Assembly: GCA_964536975.1 (NCBI GenBank)
Contig: CAZHYS010000001.1
Coordinates: 1-64,000, forward strand
Reading direction: 5' to 3'
Length of the DNA stretch: 64,000 bases
Source of the DNA: JAKQDP01 sp964536975
Lineage (GTDB): Bacteria; Patescibacteriota; Patescibacteriia; 2-01-FULL-39-33
Below, piece by piece: positions 31,726 through 41,517 of this stretch; positions within the stretch are counted from its first letter, which is position 1; each line of letters starts with the position of its first letter. A model generated the notes under the pieces. The model had not been told where the DNA came from. It made no database searches and worked only from the letters and a program-made list of their open reading frames with translations. The position numbers were made by a program, and so were the translations under genes.

Positions 31726-33213
31726 ATGTCCAAAATAGAAAAAAGTTCGGATATTGTCTTAATCTTGCCGCCACGGCGCTTCAAGGAGCATCGTTATTCT
31801 TTGGGCATAATGTATTTGTCCGGTTATTTGCGCGATTATGGCTATGACAACACGATTTTAGAAAGCAAGATCCTTGGCGGCAAAGATTATGAGTACGACC
31901 GGCAGAAAGCGAGAGGAGAAATTATTGAGACAACCATTCGGCTTAATCCTAAAGTAATCGGCTTTACCGCCACCACTATCGAAATCAGTGAAGTAGTTTG
32001 GCTTAATCAGGAAATCAGAAAGAAAGTCAACGGCTATTCCATTATCGGCGGTTCTCATGTCACGGCCTCGCCCGAGGCGGTGCTTCAATTGGGTTTTGAC
32101 ATTGCCGTTATCGGCGAAGGGGAATTAACTACTTTGGAGTTGGTCAAAGAATTGGAAAAGGACAGCCCGGATTTGGAAAGCATTCCCGGCATCGCTTGGC
32201 GGGACAAAAATTCCGGGCAGATCAGAATAAATAAGCCCCGCGAGCTGATGGACATCTCGGAACTATCTTTGCCGGCTTATGACAAAATCAATATGGATTA
32301 TCATACTCGCGTCTGGGATGATGTTATTCGCGGCATTCCCATCCGTTCGGTGATGATAATGGGTTCTCGGGGCTGCCCCTATGGCTGCACTTTTTGCGCC
32401 TGCAACAAGGTCTTTGGCCGGCGAGTTCGCTATCGTAGCATTGACAATATTAAACGGGAAATAATCCTGCTCAAAGAAAAATACGGTGTGGAGGGGATTT
32501 GGTTCGCTGATGATACTCTTACGGTGGATTATGATTATGTGAAAAAGATTTGCGCCCTGATGCGAGAACTCAAAATGTTTTGGGGCGCGCAGTCGCGGGT
32601 GGACTTGACCAAGGAAGAAATTGTCAAGGAAATGAGGCAAAGCGGCTGTTTGCAATTGGATTTTGGCATTGAATCCGGCTCCCAGCATGTTTTGGATGAT
32701 ATTATCAATAAGAGAATAAAATTATCAGATGTGGAGGAGGCTTTCCGTCTGTGCAAAAAATACGGCATTCGCACCGAGGCGAGTTTTATGGTCGGACTGC
32801 CGACTGAAACCAGGGAAGAAATGGAAGCCACCTTTAAGTTTGCCCAAAAAATAAAATCCGATCATTATTCTTTCAGCATCTTCACGCCCTTGCCCGGAAC
32901 GAAGCTGTATGAGGATTATTTCCAGGACAAATTAACTTTGGCTGATTTTGAAGAGATCAGTTTTCATCATACGGAAGAAAAATTCAATCGATCAAAGGTA
33001 GCCACCGCGGAATTGGAGCGGCTTTTCAGCCAATGGCGGAAAAAGCTGTTTGAGGGGGTCAAATCCCGCGGTTTGGCCAATTCCTTTCGGATTTTTCAGG
33101 TCTGGGCGGTTTTGGGCAACAAGCGAGAGCGGGCGGGGTTTATTTCTTTCAAGCTTTTTCGAGCCGTTCGTTATTATCTTAATAAATTAGGCTTTAATTT
33201 TTCCATTGATTGA
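31726..33213 (+). CDS. B12-binding-type radical SAM protein (3 of 4)
   Basis: This 495-residue protein has a cobalamin domain with IIGGSHVTASPEAVL and DIAVIGEGELTTL. The radical SAM motif is Cys217, Cys221, Cys224 in GSRGCPYGCTFC, followed by FGIESGSQHVLDDI and MVGLPTET. It has the same architecture as those at 21524 and 28507 but is clearly diverged, with an extended loop before the barrel (DYHTRVWDDVIRGI). It is one base from the following GT4 gene. Chemistry and substrate are unknown. Confidence 0.84.
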   Translation: MSKIEKSSDIVLILPPRRFKEHRYSLGIMYLSGYLRDYGYDNTILESKILGGKDYEYDRQKARGEIIETTIRLNPKVIGFTATTIEISEVVWLNQEIRKKVNGYSIIGGSHVTASPEAVLQLGFDIAVIGEGELTTLELVKELEKDSPDLESIPGIAWRDKNSGQIRINKPRELMDISELSLPAYDKINMDYHTRVWDDVIRGIPIRSVMIMGSRGCPYGCTFCACNKVFGRRVRYRSIDNIKREIILLKEKYGVEGIWFADDTLTVDYDYVKKICALMRELKMFWGAQSRVDLTKEEIVKEMRQSGCLQLDFGIESGSQHVLDDIINKRIKLSDVEEAFRLCKKYGIRTEASFMVGLPTETREEMEATFKFAQKIKSDHYSFSIFTPLPGTKLYEDYFQDKLTLADFEEISFHHTEEKFNRSKVATAELERLFSQWRKKLFEGVKSRGLANSFRIFQVWAVLGNKRERAGFISFKLFRAVRYYLNKLGFNFSID

Positions 33214-33214
33214 T

Positions 33215-34372
33215 ATGAAGATTATTTATATCGCCAACTCCCGCATCCCCACCGAGAAGGCGCATGGGCATCAAATTATGAAAATGTGCGAGACCTTCTC
33301 CGCTTTGGGGGCGGATTTGGAGTTGGTTGTTCCGCGTCGGGTCAGCCGTGATTTTTCGGGAAAAAATCCGTTCGCTTATTACGGAATAAAAGAAAATTTT
33401 GTCATTAGGAAATTGAATATCATTGATCCTTATTGGCTGATGAGATTTCCGGGCGGAATTTATCTCAAGGTGCAGGCGGCTTTCTTTATGATTGGCCTGT
33501 TTTTTTATTTTTTATTCAAACGCGGCAGGAAGGACTGCGTTATTTATACGCGCGATGAGCATCTTTTGCCGCTGTTGCTGTTTTTTTCCTCCCAAGTGGT
33601 TTGGGAGGCGCATGCTTTGCCCAGGAATAAGAATTATTACCTTTCTTCTTGGCGGAAATGTTCTTTGCTTGTTTGCCTGACCAAGCAAATGAAAAATGAT
33701 TTGGCGGAGCTGGGAATCACGGAGGATAAAATTCATGTTTCGCCGGATGCGGTTGATTTGGATGTTTTTGGTATAGAGATATCTCCGGAGGAGGCGCGAA
33801 AGAAAGTCGGCTTGCCCATTGATCGGATTATCTTGGGTTATACCGGCAGTTTCAAGACCAAGGGGATGGACAAGGGGATTAAAGATATCATCGGAGCGTT
33901 AAAAATTATCGGCGGCAAAAACATTCTTTTTGTCGCTGTCGGCGGAAACGAAGACGACCTGGCCGAATATGGCCGCTTAGCCGCCGCGGCCGGGGTTGCC
34001 GGCCAAGTGAAACTATTAAGCAAGGTGGAGCAAAAACAATTGGCGGTTTTTCAGCAAGCCTTTGACATGCTATTGATGCCGTTTCCTCGGACCAGGCATT
34101 ACCTTTACTATATGTCGCCCTTGAAAATGTTTGAATATATGGCAGCAAAGCGGCCGATTATCGCTTCGGATCTGCCGACCATCAGGGAGGTTTTGGATGA
34201 GGCGAATTGCATTTTCGTCCGTCCGGACGATCCAGCCGATTTGGCCGAAAAAATTTCGGCGGTTGCGGCTAATCCGGGGGAATTTGAAAAAAATAGCCAA
34301 GAAGCGTATAATAAGGTTGAAGATTATACTTGGGAAAAGCGGGCTCAAGATATTTTAAATTTGCTCAAATGA
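33215..34372 (+). CDS. GT4 family glycosyltransferase
   Basis: This GT-B protein of about 385 residues starts MKIIYIANSRIPTEKAHGHQ, with a hydrophobic stretch near 90-110 (FFMIGLFFYFLF) that may touch the membrane. The donor domain has LGYTGSFKTKGMDKGI and YMSPLKMFEYMAAKRPII, the P-x-K..E variant of the donor-binding motif. A TTG start at 33206 would overlap the radical SAM stop, so the ATG at 33215 is preferred. It overlaps the CotH gene by 4 bases. Confidence 0.82.
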   Translation: MKIIYIANSRIPTEKAHGHQIMKMCETFSALGADLELVVPRRVSRDFSGKNPFAYYGIKENFVIRKLNIIDPYWLMRFPGGIYLKVQAAFFMIGLFFYFLFKRGRKDCVIYTRDEHLLPLLLFFSSQVVWEAHALPRNKNYYLSSWRKCSLLVCLTKQMKNDLAELGITEDKIHVSPDAVDLDVFGIEISPEEARKKVGLPIDRIILGYTGSFKTKGMDKGIKDIIGALKIIGGKNILFVAVGGNEDDLAEYGRLAAAAGVAGQVKLLSKVEQKQLAVFQQAFDMLLMPFPRTRHYLYYMSPLKMFEYMAAKRPIIASDLPTIREVLDEANCIFVRPDDPADLAEKISAVAANPGEFEKNSQEAYNKVEDYTWEKRAQDILNLLK

Positions 34373-37236
34373 TCAAAAAATATTTTTATTCTTTGCGGAG
34401 GATATTTTATCGCTTGCCGTTGGCTTGGCGTTTTGTTTTGGTCGCAGCCGTTTTGGCGGTTTTCTTAGTTTTTAGCCAGTTTTCTTTAGTTTTGGTTCGT
34501 GACGGAAAAATGGCTGCCATCAGGACGCCGCTGGGACGGGCGCTTTTGACGCCCTATCACGCCGTAAAGAAGATTCCGGATCTTTGGTATGTTTTTTATT
34601 TTTTCAAGCATAGCGACTTGCCGGTCTACGAGCTGACAATAGATTCCAAAGATTTGAAGTTTTTAAATGAAAATTTGCCGGAAGCTTACGCCGAAGGCAG
34701 CCGGCTCACCGAAGAATACCGCCAGCCGGTATCGGCGGTTTTCAGCTATCAGGGCAAGGAGTACAAAGTGAAAGTCAATTATCGCGGTTATGTCGGCAAT
34801 CATTGGGCCAATCCCAAAAAATCCTGGGACATTGATTTTAAGAAAGGCAATTCCTTCAATGGTTTGGACGGCCTCAAATTGATTATCCCGGAAGATCGGG
34901 GAATTGTTTTGGAATATCTCAATCATTATCGGGCGAAGAAAATGGGGCTTTATCCGCTTCAGAGTTATTTTGCGGTATTAAAGGTGAACGGCCGCAACAA
35001 TGGCGTTTATTTTGTCAATGAGCCTTGGGATAAGGAATATTTGGCGAAGTATGAATTGTTGGATGAAACTGACATGTTTGCTTATGATGACAATTGGGAA
35101 AGAACGGATCGGGAGTTTGATTCTTTTGAACAATTGGCGCTCTACGAAAAGCAAGCTGACAATCCTTTTGATCCATTTTCCAGTTTTTCGCCGCTGGACA
35201 AATTTTTTGATTTGGTTAATAACCGGCCGGCGGATGTCTTTGCCAAAGAAATAGTAAAAATCGTGGATCTTGACAGTTTTTTGAATTGGCAAGCGATGCA
35301 CATTTTGGGCAACAGCCCGCACAATGTTTATCGGAATATCAGATTTTTTGTTAATCGCGAGACCGGCAAACTGGTTTTTGTCCCCTGGGATGTCAATATC
35401 GTTGACCCGGATTCCGGACTGGAAAAAGTTACCAGTGATTTTTACGGCAAAATGATGCTGGTTGATGACTTCGCCTTTAAGCGGAATAAGATTTTATGGA
35501 ATTATGTCAGCGCTGAAAATAATTTGGCCGATGATTTGAAATATTATGACGAGGCTTTTAAAGAGATTAAGCCGGCTCTCGCTCGGGATCGGCTGAAAGT
35601 GGAAAGCACCTGGTGGTTTTTTCGGAGTTATCGCGAAATCAGAGAACAGCTAATCGCTAATTTTGAAAATGTTAAAAATATTTTGAGCGATGCCCGGGCG
35701 GCGGCGGTTGTGTATTGGCAAAACGGCGCGCCGGTTTATTTTGATGTTGCCAATGACAAGGCGCCGGAAATTTCGTTAAAAACGGTGGCGCTGGAAGGCG
35801 TTAACCAGCCGATTAGTTTCGAAATTTACGCCGACACCAACAGCGACGGCCTCTTTGACGCCGGTGATAAGATGTTGAAGGCTTCCGCTATAACCGAAGA
35901 TAATAAATCCGCTGTTGAGCTGGCCGATCAGATTATAAGCGCCAAGAGAACAATCAACCAATCCAATCAAGCGGGAGTTTGGGACACGATTGCTTATTCG
36001 CCAGGCAGCCGCCGATTTTTTATCAAAATAAAAGATGCCGGTGAAATCAAAGATTTGAAGATAGAGCTGGCCAACGCGCTGTCCGGCGCCAAGGTTGAGC
36101 CGAAGGTTCAAAATATCAACAATGACAGCTATCAATATCTCTCTCTGATTGATCAGTCAGTGGCTGATTTTATCAGTCAGAATTATTCTTTTCAAAAAAC
36201 CGGCGAGAATGAGCTACTGCTGCCCGCCGGCAATTATGTTTTTATCAGGGATGTAATCATTCCTCAAAAGACGAGGCTTACCATTGCCGCCGGCGCCAAA
36301 ATTAATTTGGGTTCGGGCGTGTCTATCATCAGCTACAGCCCGGTGAAAATTGCCGGCCGGCCGGAATCGCCGGTAATTTTTGACGCGATTGATCCGGATG
36401 CCCCTTGGGGAAGCTTCGGCATCAGCGAGGCGCCGCAAGAAAGCGAGATCAATTACGCGATTTTTAAGAATGGCCGTGACGACCACATCAATGGCGTTTA
36501 TTACAGCGGCATGGTATCAATTTATCTTTCGGACGTGGTGGTTGTCGGCTGCCAATTTTCCGGCGCCAACGCCGACGATGCCATTAATTTTAAAAAGAGC
36601 AAAGTGCGTGTCGTCAAGTCAGTCTTTTCCGACAACAGCGCCGACGCGATTGATTTTGATTACATCAAAGACGGGTCGGTTTCGGAAAGCGAATTTTTTA
36701 GAAACGGCAATGATGCCATTGATTTGAGCGGCTCATCCGTGCGGATAGAAAATAATTATATTGAAAAATCCGGCGATAAATGCATCAGCATCGGCGAACA
36801 ATCCATTGGTCCGGTTATTTATAATAATATTTTAAACGGTTGCAACATCGGCATTGAAGTTAAAGACGGTTCGGAAGTTTTCGCCAGCAATAACGTCATT
36901 GTAAATAATAGCATCGGCATCAACGGTTATCGCAAAAAAGCGATTTTCCCTAATGGTTTTATTCAAGTTTACAACACCATCGTTTGGGGTAACAAGGAGT
37001 TGACCAAGGCCGACGATACCATTGCTATTGATTTTTTTAATTCCGATTTGAGCCAAACCGATGGCCAAAATGGCAATTTTAGCGCTGAACCGCCTTTTGG
37101 CAACCCAAGCCGGAAAGACTTTACAATTAGGGCCGAAAATGGTAATATTTTATTTGCCAGCGGCGGCGAAGTTTCTATTCTTAAAGAAAAATTAGGCCTA
37201 GAGCAGAACCAAGCCCCGGTCGGTTTAAACAGGTAA
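34369..37236 (+). CDS. CotH kinase-like protein with beta-helix domain
   Basis: This protein of about 955 residues has one N-terminal membrane helix (about 17-42). A CotH-type domain follows (about 75-440): VNYRGYVGNHWANPKKSW, YFVNEPWDKEYL, NWQAMHILGNSPHNVYRNIR and VFVPWDVN, where the Asp of WDVN is the metal-binding counterpart of the kinase fold. From about 620 to 890 there are right-handed beta-helix repeats (DDAINFKKSKVRVVKSVFSD and similar), as in pectin-lyase or NosD-like folds that hold polysaccharide. CotH proteins are atypical kinases of spore coats and secreted proteins. Here the protein would face the outside. The next two genes, VTC and DUF4956, are its frequent neighbours. The kinase and glycan substrate are inferred. 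Confidence 0.82.
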   Translation: MIKKYFYSLRRIFYRLPLAWRFVLVAAVLAVFLVFSQFSLVLVRDGKMAAIRTPLGRALLTPYHAVKKIPDLWYVFYFFKHSDLPVYELTIDSKDLKFLNENLPEAYAEGSRLTEEYRQPVSAVFSYQGKEYKVKVNYRGYVGNHWANPKKSWDIDFKKGNSFNGLDGLKLIIPEDRGIVLEYLNHYRAKKMGLYPLQSYFAVLKVNGRNNGVYFVNEPWDKEYLAKYELLDETDMFAYDDNWERTDREFDSFEQLALYEKQADNPFDPFSSFSPLDKFFDLVNNRPADVFAKEIVKIVDLDSFLNWQAMHILGNSPHNVYRNIRFFVNRETGKLVFVPWDVNIVDPDSGLEKVTSDFYGKMMLVDDFAFKRNKILWNYVSAENNLADDLKYYDEAFKEIKPALARDRLKVESTWWFFRSYREIREQLIANFENVKNILSDARAAAVVYWQNGAPVYFDVANDKAPEISLKTVALEGVNQPISFEIYADTNSDGLFDAGDKMLKASAITEDNKSAVELADQIISAKRTINQSNQAGVWDTIAYSPGSRRFFIKIKDAGEIKDLKIELANALSGAKVEPKVQNINNDSYQYLSLIDQSVADFISQNYSFQKTGENELLLPAGNYVFIRDVIIPQKTRLTIAAGAKINLGSGVSIISYSPVKIAGRPESPVIFDAIDPDAPWGSFGISEAPQESEINYAIFKNGRDDHINGVYYSGMVSIYLSDVVVVGCQFSGANADDAINFKKSKVRVVKSVFSDNSADAIDFDYIKDGSVSESEFFRNGNDAIDLSGSSVRIENNYIEKSGDKCISIGEQSIGPVIYNNILNGCNIGIEVKDGSEVFASNNVIVNNSIGINGYRKKAIFPNGFIQVYNTIVWGNKELTKADDTIAIDFFNSDLSQTDGQNGNFSAEPPFGNPSRKDFTIRAENGNILFASGGEVSILKEKLGLEQNQAPVGLNR

Positions 37237-37239
37237 TTT

Positions 37240-37992
37240 ATGGCTAAACCCACCCTTCATTTTCAGCGTTACGAATTTAAATATTTTTTGCCCAAAAGCA
37301 AGGCCGACAAGATTATTCCCGCTCTTCTTAGCTATATGGAATGGGATCCCTACATCAAGGGCTCGGGTAGGGATTATTATCCGGTTTTGTCGCTTTATTT
37401 TGACAGTCCGGATTTTGGCTGTTTTTGGGACAAAGAAAGCGGCATTGCTGACAGGAAAAAGCTGCGTTTTCGTTTTTATCAGCAGGAGGTCGAAGGAGCC
37501 CCGATTTTTTTGGAGATAAAAAGGAAAAAAGACGCTTTGATAATCAAGGATCGGATAAAAATAGAGCCGGCTGATTGTGATGGGAATAAACTGGATGATA
37601 AATTAAGAACGCTTTTTTCGGCGGATCCGGACAATGATTTTTTGCGGGAGCTTATTTGGTTCAAGCGGCGCAATGTCCTGCGGCCAAAGATTTTTGTTTC
37701 TTATAACCGTAAAGCGCTGGTGGGCAAGATAGACAAAAAGTTTCGCGTTACCTTTGATTATGATATCAAAGCGGCCGTTTCCAAGAGCATAAATTACGAC
37801 GGCCGTTTGCGGGAAATTTATCCTGATGGCGTAGTATTGGAAGTGAAGTATAATAATGTTTTGCCTTTTTGGTTTCAGGAAATTATTCAGAAGTACCAGC
37901 TGGAGCGTTTGGCTTTTTCCAAATATTGCAATGCGGTGCGGCGCTTAGTGCCGGACTTTGATGATAATAATTATTCTCTAAAATTAAAATAA
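37240..37992 (+). CDS. VTC-domain (polyphosphate polymerase-like) protein
   Basis: This 250-residue protein has a single VTC tunnel domain. The start FQRYEFKYFLP, the segments KLRFRFY, IFLEIKRKKDALIIKDRI, VSYNRKALVG, RVTFDYDIKA and VVLEVKYN carry the alternating Lys/Arg and Glu residues that line the tunnel in VTC4. It has no signal peptide, so it is cytoplasmic or bound to its DUF4956 partner. In yeast VTC4 makes polyphosphate from ATP. Bacterial homologues next to CotH and DUF4956 have no settled function. It starts 3 bases after the CotH stop. Confidence 0.84.
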   Translation: MAKPTLHFQRYEFKYFLPKSKADKIIPALLSYMEWDPYIKGSGRDYYPVLSLYFDSPDFGCFWDKESGIADRKKLRFRFYQQEVEGAPIFLEIKRKKDALIIKDRIKIEPADCDGNKLDDKLRTLFSADPDNDFLRELIWFKRRNVLRPKIFVSYNRKALVGKIDKKFRVTFDYDIKAAVSKSINYDGRLREIYPDGVVLEVKYNNVLPFWFQEIIQKYQLERLAFSKYCNAVRRLVPDFDDNNYSLKLK

Positions 37993-38004
37993 ATACCTAA
38001 AACT

Positions 38005-38691
38005 ATGATCTCCGATCTATTTAATCTGTCTTTTGGATCGCACACCCTAAATTGGCAGGCCATTATCGGCAGCATTGTTTTGTCATTCGTTCTTTCTTTG
38101 ATCGTTGCCATCGCCTACAAGAATACCCATCGGGGCCTTTCTTATTCGCAGTCTTTTACCACGGCGTTGATTTTCATCGGTACCTTGGTGGCGATTATAA
38201 TTATGGTTATCGGCAATAGCTTGGCTGCCGCTTTTGGCGCTTTCGGCGTGTTTTCCATGGTTCGTTTTCGGACGGCGATCAAAGATACTAAGGATGTTGT
38301 TTTTATTTTACTGGTGGTCGCGATCGGCCTGGCGGTCGGAACAATGAATTATTTTATTGCCATTGTCGCCACGCTATTTTCCATCGGCGCGATTTATGCC
38401 TTATCCAGGCTGAATTTTGGTTCAATTAGAAAGTATGATTTTGTCTTGACTTTTACCGCCGAAGTCAGTAATTTTTCCAATGATAAAATGCGGGAAGTTT
38501 TTAATCAGTATCTTAAGAGTGATAATTTGTTGAATGTGACCGCCAAAGAAGGCGGACGGTTTATTGATTACGGCTTCAATGTCAAATTCATCAAGACTGA
38601 CGAGATGCAAAAATTTGTTGCCGCCTTAAGTCAAATTCCGGGTGTGAGCGACTTGGAGGTGATTAGCGCCAAAAATGATATTGAATATTAA
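38005..38691 (+). CDS. DUF4956 membrane protein
   Basis: This 228-residue protein has four membrane helices in residues 15-150 (IIGSIVLSFVLSLIVAIAY, LIFIGTLVAIIIMVIGNSL and others), with the conserved FGVFSMVRFRTAIKDTKDVV between helices. A soluble C-terminal ferredoxin-like part (about 150-228) follows. DUF4956 proteins accompany VTC-domain proteins and are proposed membrane partners. It may hold the VTC protein at the membrane or pass its product. The operon spacing (12 bases before, 1 base after) supports joint expression with CotH and VTC. Confidence 0.84.
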   Translation: MISDLFNLSFGSHTLNWQAIIGSIVLSFVLSLIVAIAYKNTHRGLSYSQSFTTALIFIGTLVAIIIMVIGNSLAAAFGAFGVFSMVRFRTAIKDTKDVVFILLVVAIGLAVGTMNYFIAIVATLFSIGAIYALSRLNFGSIRKYDFVLTFTAEVSNFSNDKMREVFNQYLKSDNLLNVTAKEGGRFIDYGFNVKFIKTDEMQKFVAALSQIPGVSDLEVISAKNDIEY

Positions 38692-38692
38692 A

Positions 38693-40624
38693 ATGGCTTT
38701 TTTGAAAAATATATATTTCCGGTTGGTCTCTCTTTTTTTCCGTCTTGGCGCCCATAAGCGTCTGCCCGTTTTGCTTTATCATTCAATTGCTGATGACGGC
38801 GGCCGTCTTTCTATGAGCGCGGCGGAATTTGAGAAGCAGCTGGCTTGGCTCAAGGCAAACGGCTATCAGTCCGTCTTGCCGGATCAAGTGGATGGATTTT
38901 TGCAGTCCAAAAAAATTCCCGCTCGTCGAGTGGTGATTTCTTTTGATGACGGCTTCAAGGATAATTATCACACGGCCTTGCCCCTTTTGGAAAAATACGG
39001 GTTTAGAGCCGCTTTTTTTATCGCCGCCAAATTCGTCGGCGGCAAAGCGGATTATTGCCGGGATTCTCTTGACCGAAACAGGCCGATGATGAGCGCGGAA
39101 GAAATAAAGGATTTAAAAGCGCGCGGACATTTTGTCGGCAATCATTTCTATTCCCATCGCAATTTAAGCGAGCTGGCTGCCGCGGAAGTTGCCGCCGAAT
39201 TTGAAGCGGGGGAGAATTTTTTATCAAACTTATTATCAGCCGGAGAAGCGGCCAAGTTTGTCGCTTATCCGCGCAATCGCCTTAATGATACGGTGCTGGC
39301 AGTAATGAAAGAGCGGGGGGTGAGGCTCGCTTTCGCCGGCCAGCCGGGGCTGGTAGACAAAAATTCCTCGTCTCTGATGTTGCCCAGGATTGAACCTGGA
39401 TCCGGTAAGCCATTGGCTGTTTTCAAAGCCGAGTTGGCCCCAGGCCATTATTGGTTGAAAAATATTTTTAATTTTTTCAGGAAAAATTTCGGCCGGGGCG
39501 GGTTTTATTTTTTTTCTATTCTGGTTTTTCTTAGAATTATATTTTTGTTTATTTCCTTGGCCGGTTGGCCGGCCGGAACCGGCTTAGCCGATTCGTGGTG
39601 GACGACCTATGGCGGCGATGAACTGGGCTATTATAATTCCGCCGCCGCCCTTTTGCGGGGGGAATTCTTGCCCAAAGCGCATCCCTTGGGTTACCCTCTT
39701 TTTTTGGCGCCCTTCATAAAATTTTTCAATTTCGATTCCTTCCTGGCGCTTTCTTCCTTCAATGTGTTTTTTGGCGGAGTCATTTTGTCTGTTTTGGCTG
39801 CCGGCCTGGTTTACTTATTGGGTTTAAGGATTTTGAAAAATAAATTTTCAGCTTATTTGCTTTCCCTGTTATTCTGTATTTATCCTTATTTTTTCTTTTT
39901 TATCTTCAAGGTGTTTTCCGGCCACGACGCGGTTATGAACCAATTTGTCAGCAGTCGTTTCGGCCAGTTGATGTTTTATTTCGTCGCCTCTGACCCTTGG
40001 TCTCTTATTTTAATGTTGATTTCTCTGCTTTGGTTCCTGGATATCTTTAAAAATAAGAAAGAAGCGGGAAATTTCGGCCTGGGGTTTGTTTCTTCCTGGG
40101 CGGCGATTTCCAGGATTCAAAACGCCGCTATTTTGCCTTTATATTTTTTATTTTTTATTCTTGCCAAAAGGTATCGATCCGCGGCCGTATTTTTTGCCGG
40201 TTCTTTGCCGCTATTGTTTTTTCAAGCCTGGGCGAACCTGGCCGGACAGGGGTCATTATGGAGCACCGTCTACGGCCTCAAAAAGGGCTCTGATTTGTCA
40301 ATCCCAATGATTAGTTGGTTTTATCCCCTAAGAGTGATAAAATACCCCTTAGACCATGGGCCGCTCCTGTTGGTAATTTTAGTGGTTTTTTTAGCTCTGA
40401 TTTTTTTGGGCGGTCGCCGGTTGATAAAAAGAGACCGTTTATCCGGGTGGATTATTATTGCTTATCTTTTATCTAATTCCATTCCCTTATTGCTTTTGGA
40501 GCCGACCATGAGGAACCCCCGTTATTTTTTACCGGTGATTCCGGTGGTTTTTCTTCTGTTGTTTGTCGGTTTGGAAAATTTATCAATATTTTTAAAAGAA
40601 AAAATATGGCTGACAAAAAAATAA
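38693..40624 (+). CDS. fusion: NodB polysaccharide deacetylase + GT39-like transferase
   Basis: This is a protein of about 643 residues. The N-terminal 250 residues form a NodB deacetylase. VVISFDDGFKDNY gives the catalytic and metal Asp pair, GNHFYSHRNL gives the two metal His, and AYPRNRLND is the third motif. From about 265 on there are about ten membrane segments with an acidic outer-loop motif GGDELGYYNSAAALL and HPLGYPLFLAPF, typical of GT39/PMT-like enzymes. One protein could therefore deacetylate an N-acetyl sugar and transfer or receive a sugar on the same membrane face. An upstream ATG at 38675 would overlap DUF4956, so I took 38693. Substrates are unknown. Confidence 0.8.
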   Translation: MAFLKNIYFRLVSLFFRLGAHKRLPVLLYHSIADDGGRLSMSAAEFEKQLAWLKANGYQSVLPDQVDGFLQSKKIPARRVVISFDDGFKDNYHTALPLLEKYGFRAAFFIAAKFVGGKADYCRDSLDRNRPMMSAEEIKDLKARGHFVGNHFYSHRNLSELAAAEVAAEFEAGENFLSNLLSAGEAAKFVAYPRNRLNDTVLAVMKERGVRLAFAGQPGLVDKNSSSLMLPRIEPGSGKPLAVFKAELAPGHYWLKNIFNFFRKNFGRGGFYFFSILVFLRIIFLFISLAGWPAGTGLADSWWTTYGGDELGYYNSAAALLRGEFLPKAHPLGYPLFLAPFIKFFNFDSFLALSSFNVFFGGVILSVLAAGLVYLLGLRILKNKFSAYLLSLLFCIYPYFFFFIFKVFSGHDAVMNQFVSSRFGQLMFYFVASDPWSLILMLISLLWFLDIFKNKKEAGNFGLGFVSSWAAISRIQNAAILPLYFLFFILAKRYRSAAVFFAGSLPLLFFQAWANLAGQGSLWSTVYGLKKGSDLSIPMISWFYPLRVIKYPLDHGPLLLVILVVFLALIFLGGRRLIKRDRLSGWIIIAYLLSNSIPLLLLEPTMRNPRYFLPVIPVVFLLLFVGLENLSIFLKEKIWLTKK

Positions 40625-41490
40625 AATTCAGTGTCATTATTCCGGTTTTTAATGAGAGTGAGATAATCGGCCGCGTCATTGGCGAGCTGGGTTCTTTTTT
40701 GGAGAGTAATTATTCGGGGGATTACGAAATTATCGCCGTCAACGACGGTTCGCGCGACGAATCATTGATGGTCTTGGAAAAGATAACTGCCTCTAATTTT
40801 TATTTTTTGAACAACATCTACAATAAAGGCTATGGCTCGTCCTTGAAGCGGGGCGCCAAGGAGGCGAGGGGTGAATGGCTGGTTTTTTATGACGGTGACG
40901 GCCAGCACACTCCCTTGGAATTGAAAAAATTGCTTGATAATCTTGATAACTGCGATATGGCCGTCGGGGCGCGGAAGAAATACAATGGCCCGAAGTGGCG
41001 TCAGCCGGGAAAAAGGTTTATCTCCGCTTTGTCCAACTATTTGGTGAAATTCAAAATCCCGGATATTAATTCCGGCTTGCGGGTTGTCCGTAAGGAATGT
41101 TTTGACCGTTTTTCCCATCTTTATCCCAAAGGATTTTCTTTGAGCACGACCATCACCCTGGCCTTTCTGAAAGAGGGTTATACGGTTAAATATATTCCTG
41201 TTAATGTTGAAAGCCGGGTGGGGAAGAGTTCGGTGAAAATCGCCGACGGGTTTAATACGGTCAACTTAATCGTCAAATTGATAATGCTTTTTGCCCCATT
41301 AAGGATTTTTTTTCCCGCTTTTGTCGTTGTTTTTATCCTGTGCCTGGTCTCTTTATTTGTTGATTTGTTTGTTTACAGCTTTAATTTGAGCGAAAGCACG
41401 CTCATTCTTTTACTTAGCTCGATTTTGTTTTTATTTCTAGGTTTGATCGCCGATCAAATCGCCTCGCTCCGGCGGGAAATTAAGTCATAA
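40606..41490 (+). CDS. GT2 glycosyltransferase with two C-terminal membrane helices
   Basis: This 294-residue protein has a GT2 domain with IIPVFNESEIIGRVI, IIAVNDGSRDES, YNKGYGSSLKRGAKEA and the metal-binding FYDGDGQHTPLE, then INSGLRVVRKECF. This is DPM1-like, but residues 225-285 add two hydrophobic segments (IFFPAFVVVFILCLVSLFV and LILLLSSILFLFLGLI). This is the arrangement of bactoprenol glycosyltransferases (GtrB type), which make a polyprenyl-phosphate sugar. It overlaps the previous gene by 19 bases and may feed it directly. Confidence 0.82.
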   Translation: MADKKIKFSVIIPVFNESEIIGRVIGELGSFLESNYSGDYEIIAVNDGSRDESLMVLEKITASNFYFLNNIYNKGYGSSLKRGAKEARGEWLVFYDGDGQHTPLELKKLLDNLDNCDMAVGARKKYNGPKWRQPGKRFISALSNYLVKFKIPDINSGLRVVRKECFDRFSHLYPKGFSLSTTITLAFLKEGYTVKYIPVNVESRVGKSSVKIADGFNTVNLIVKLIMLFAPLRIFFPAFVVVFILCLVSLFVDLFVYSFNLSESTLILLLSSILFLFLGLIADQIASLRREIKS

Positions 41491-41517
41491 CCGTCGCAGA
41501 AAGAATAAATTTAGCTT

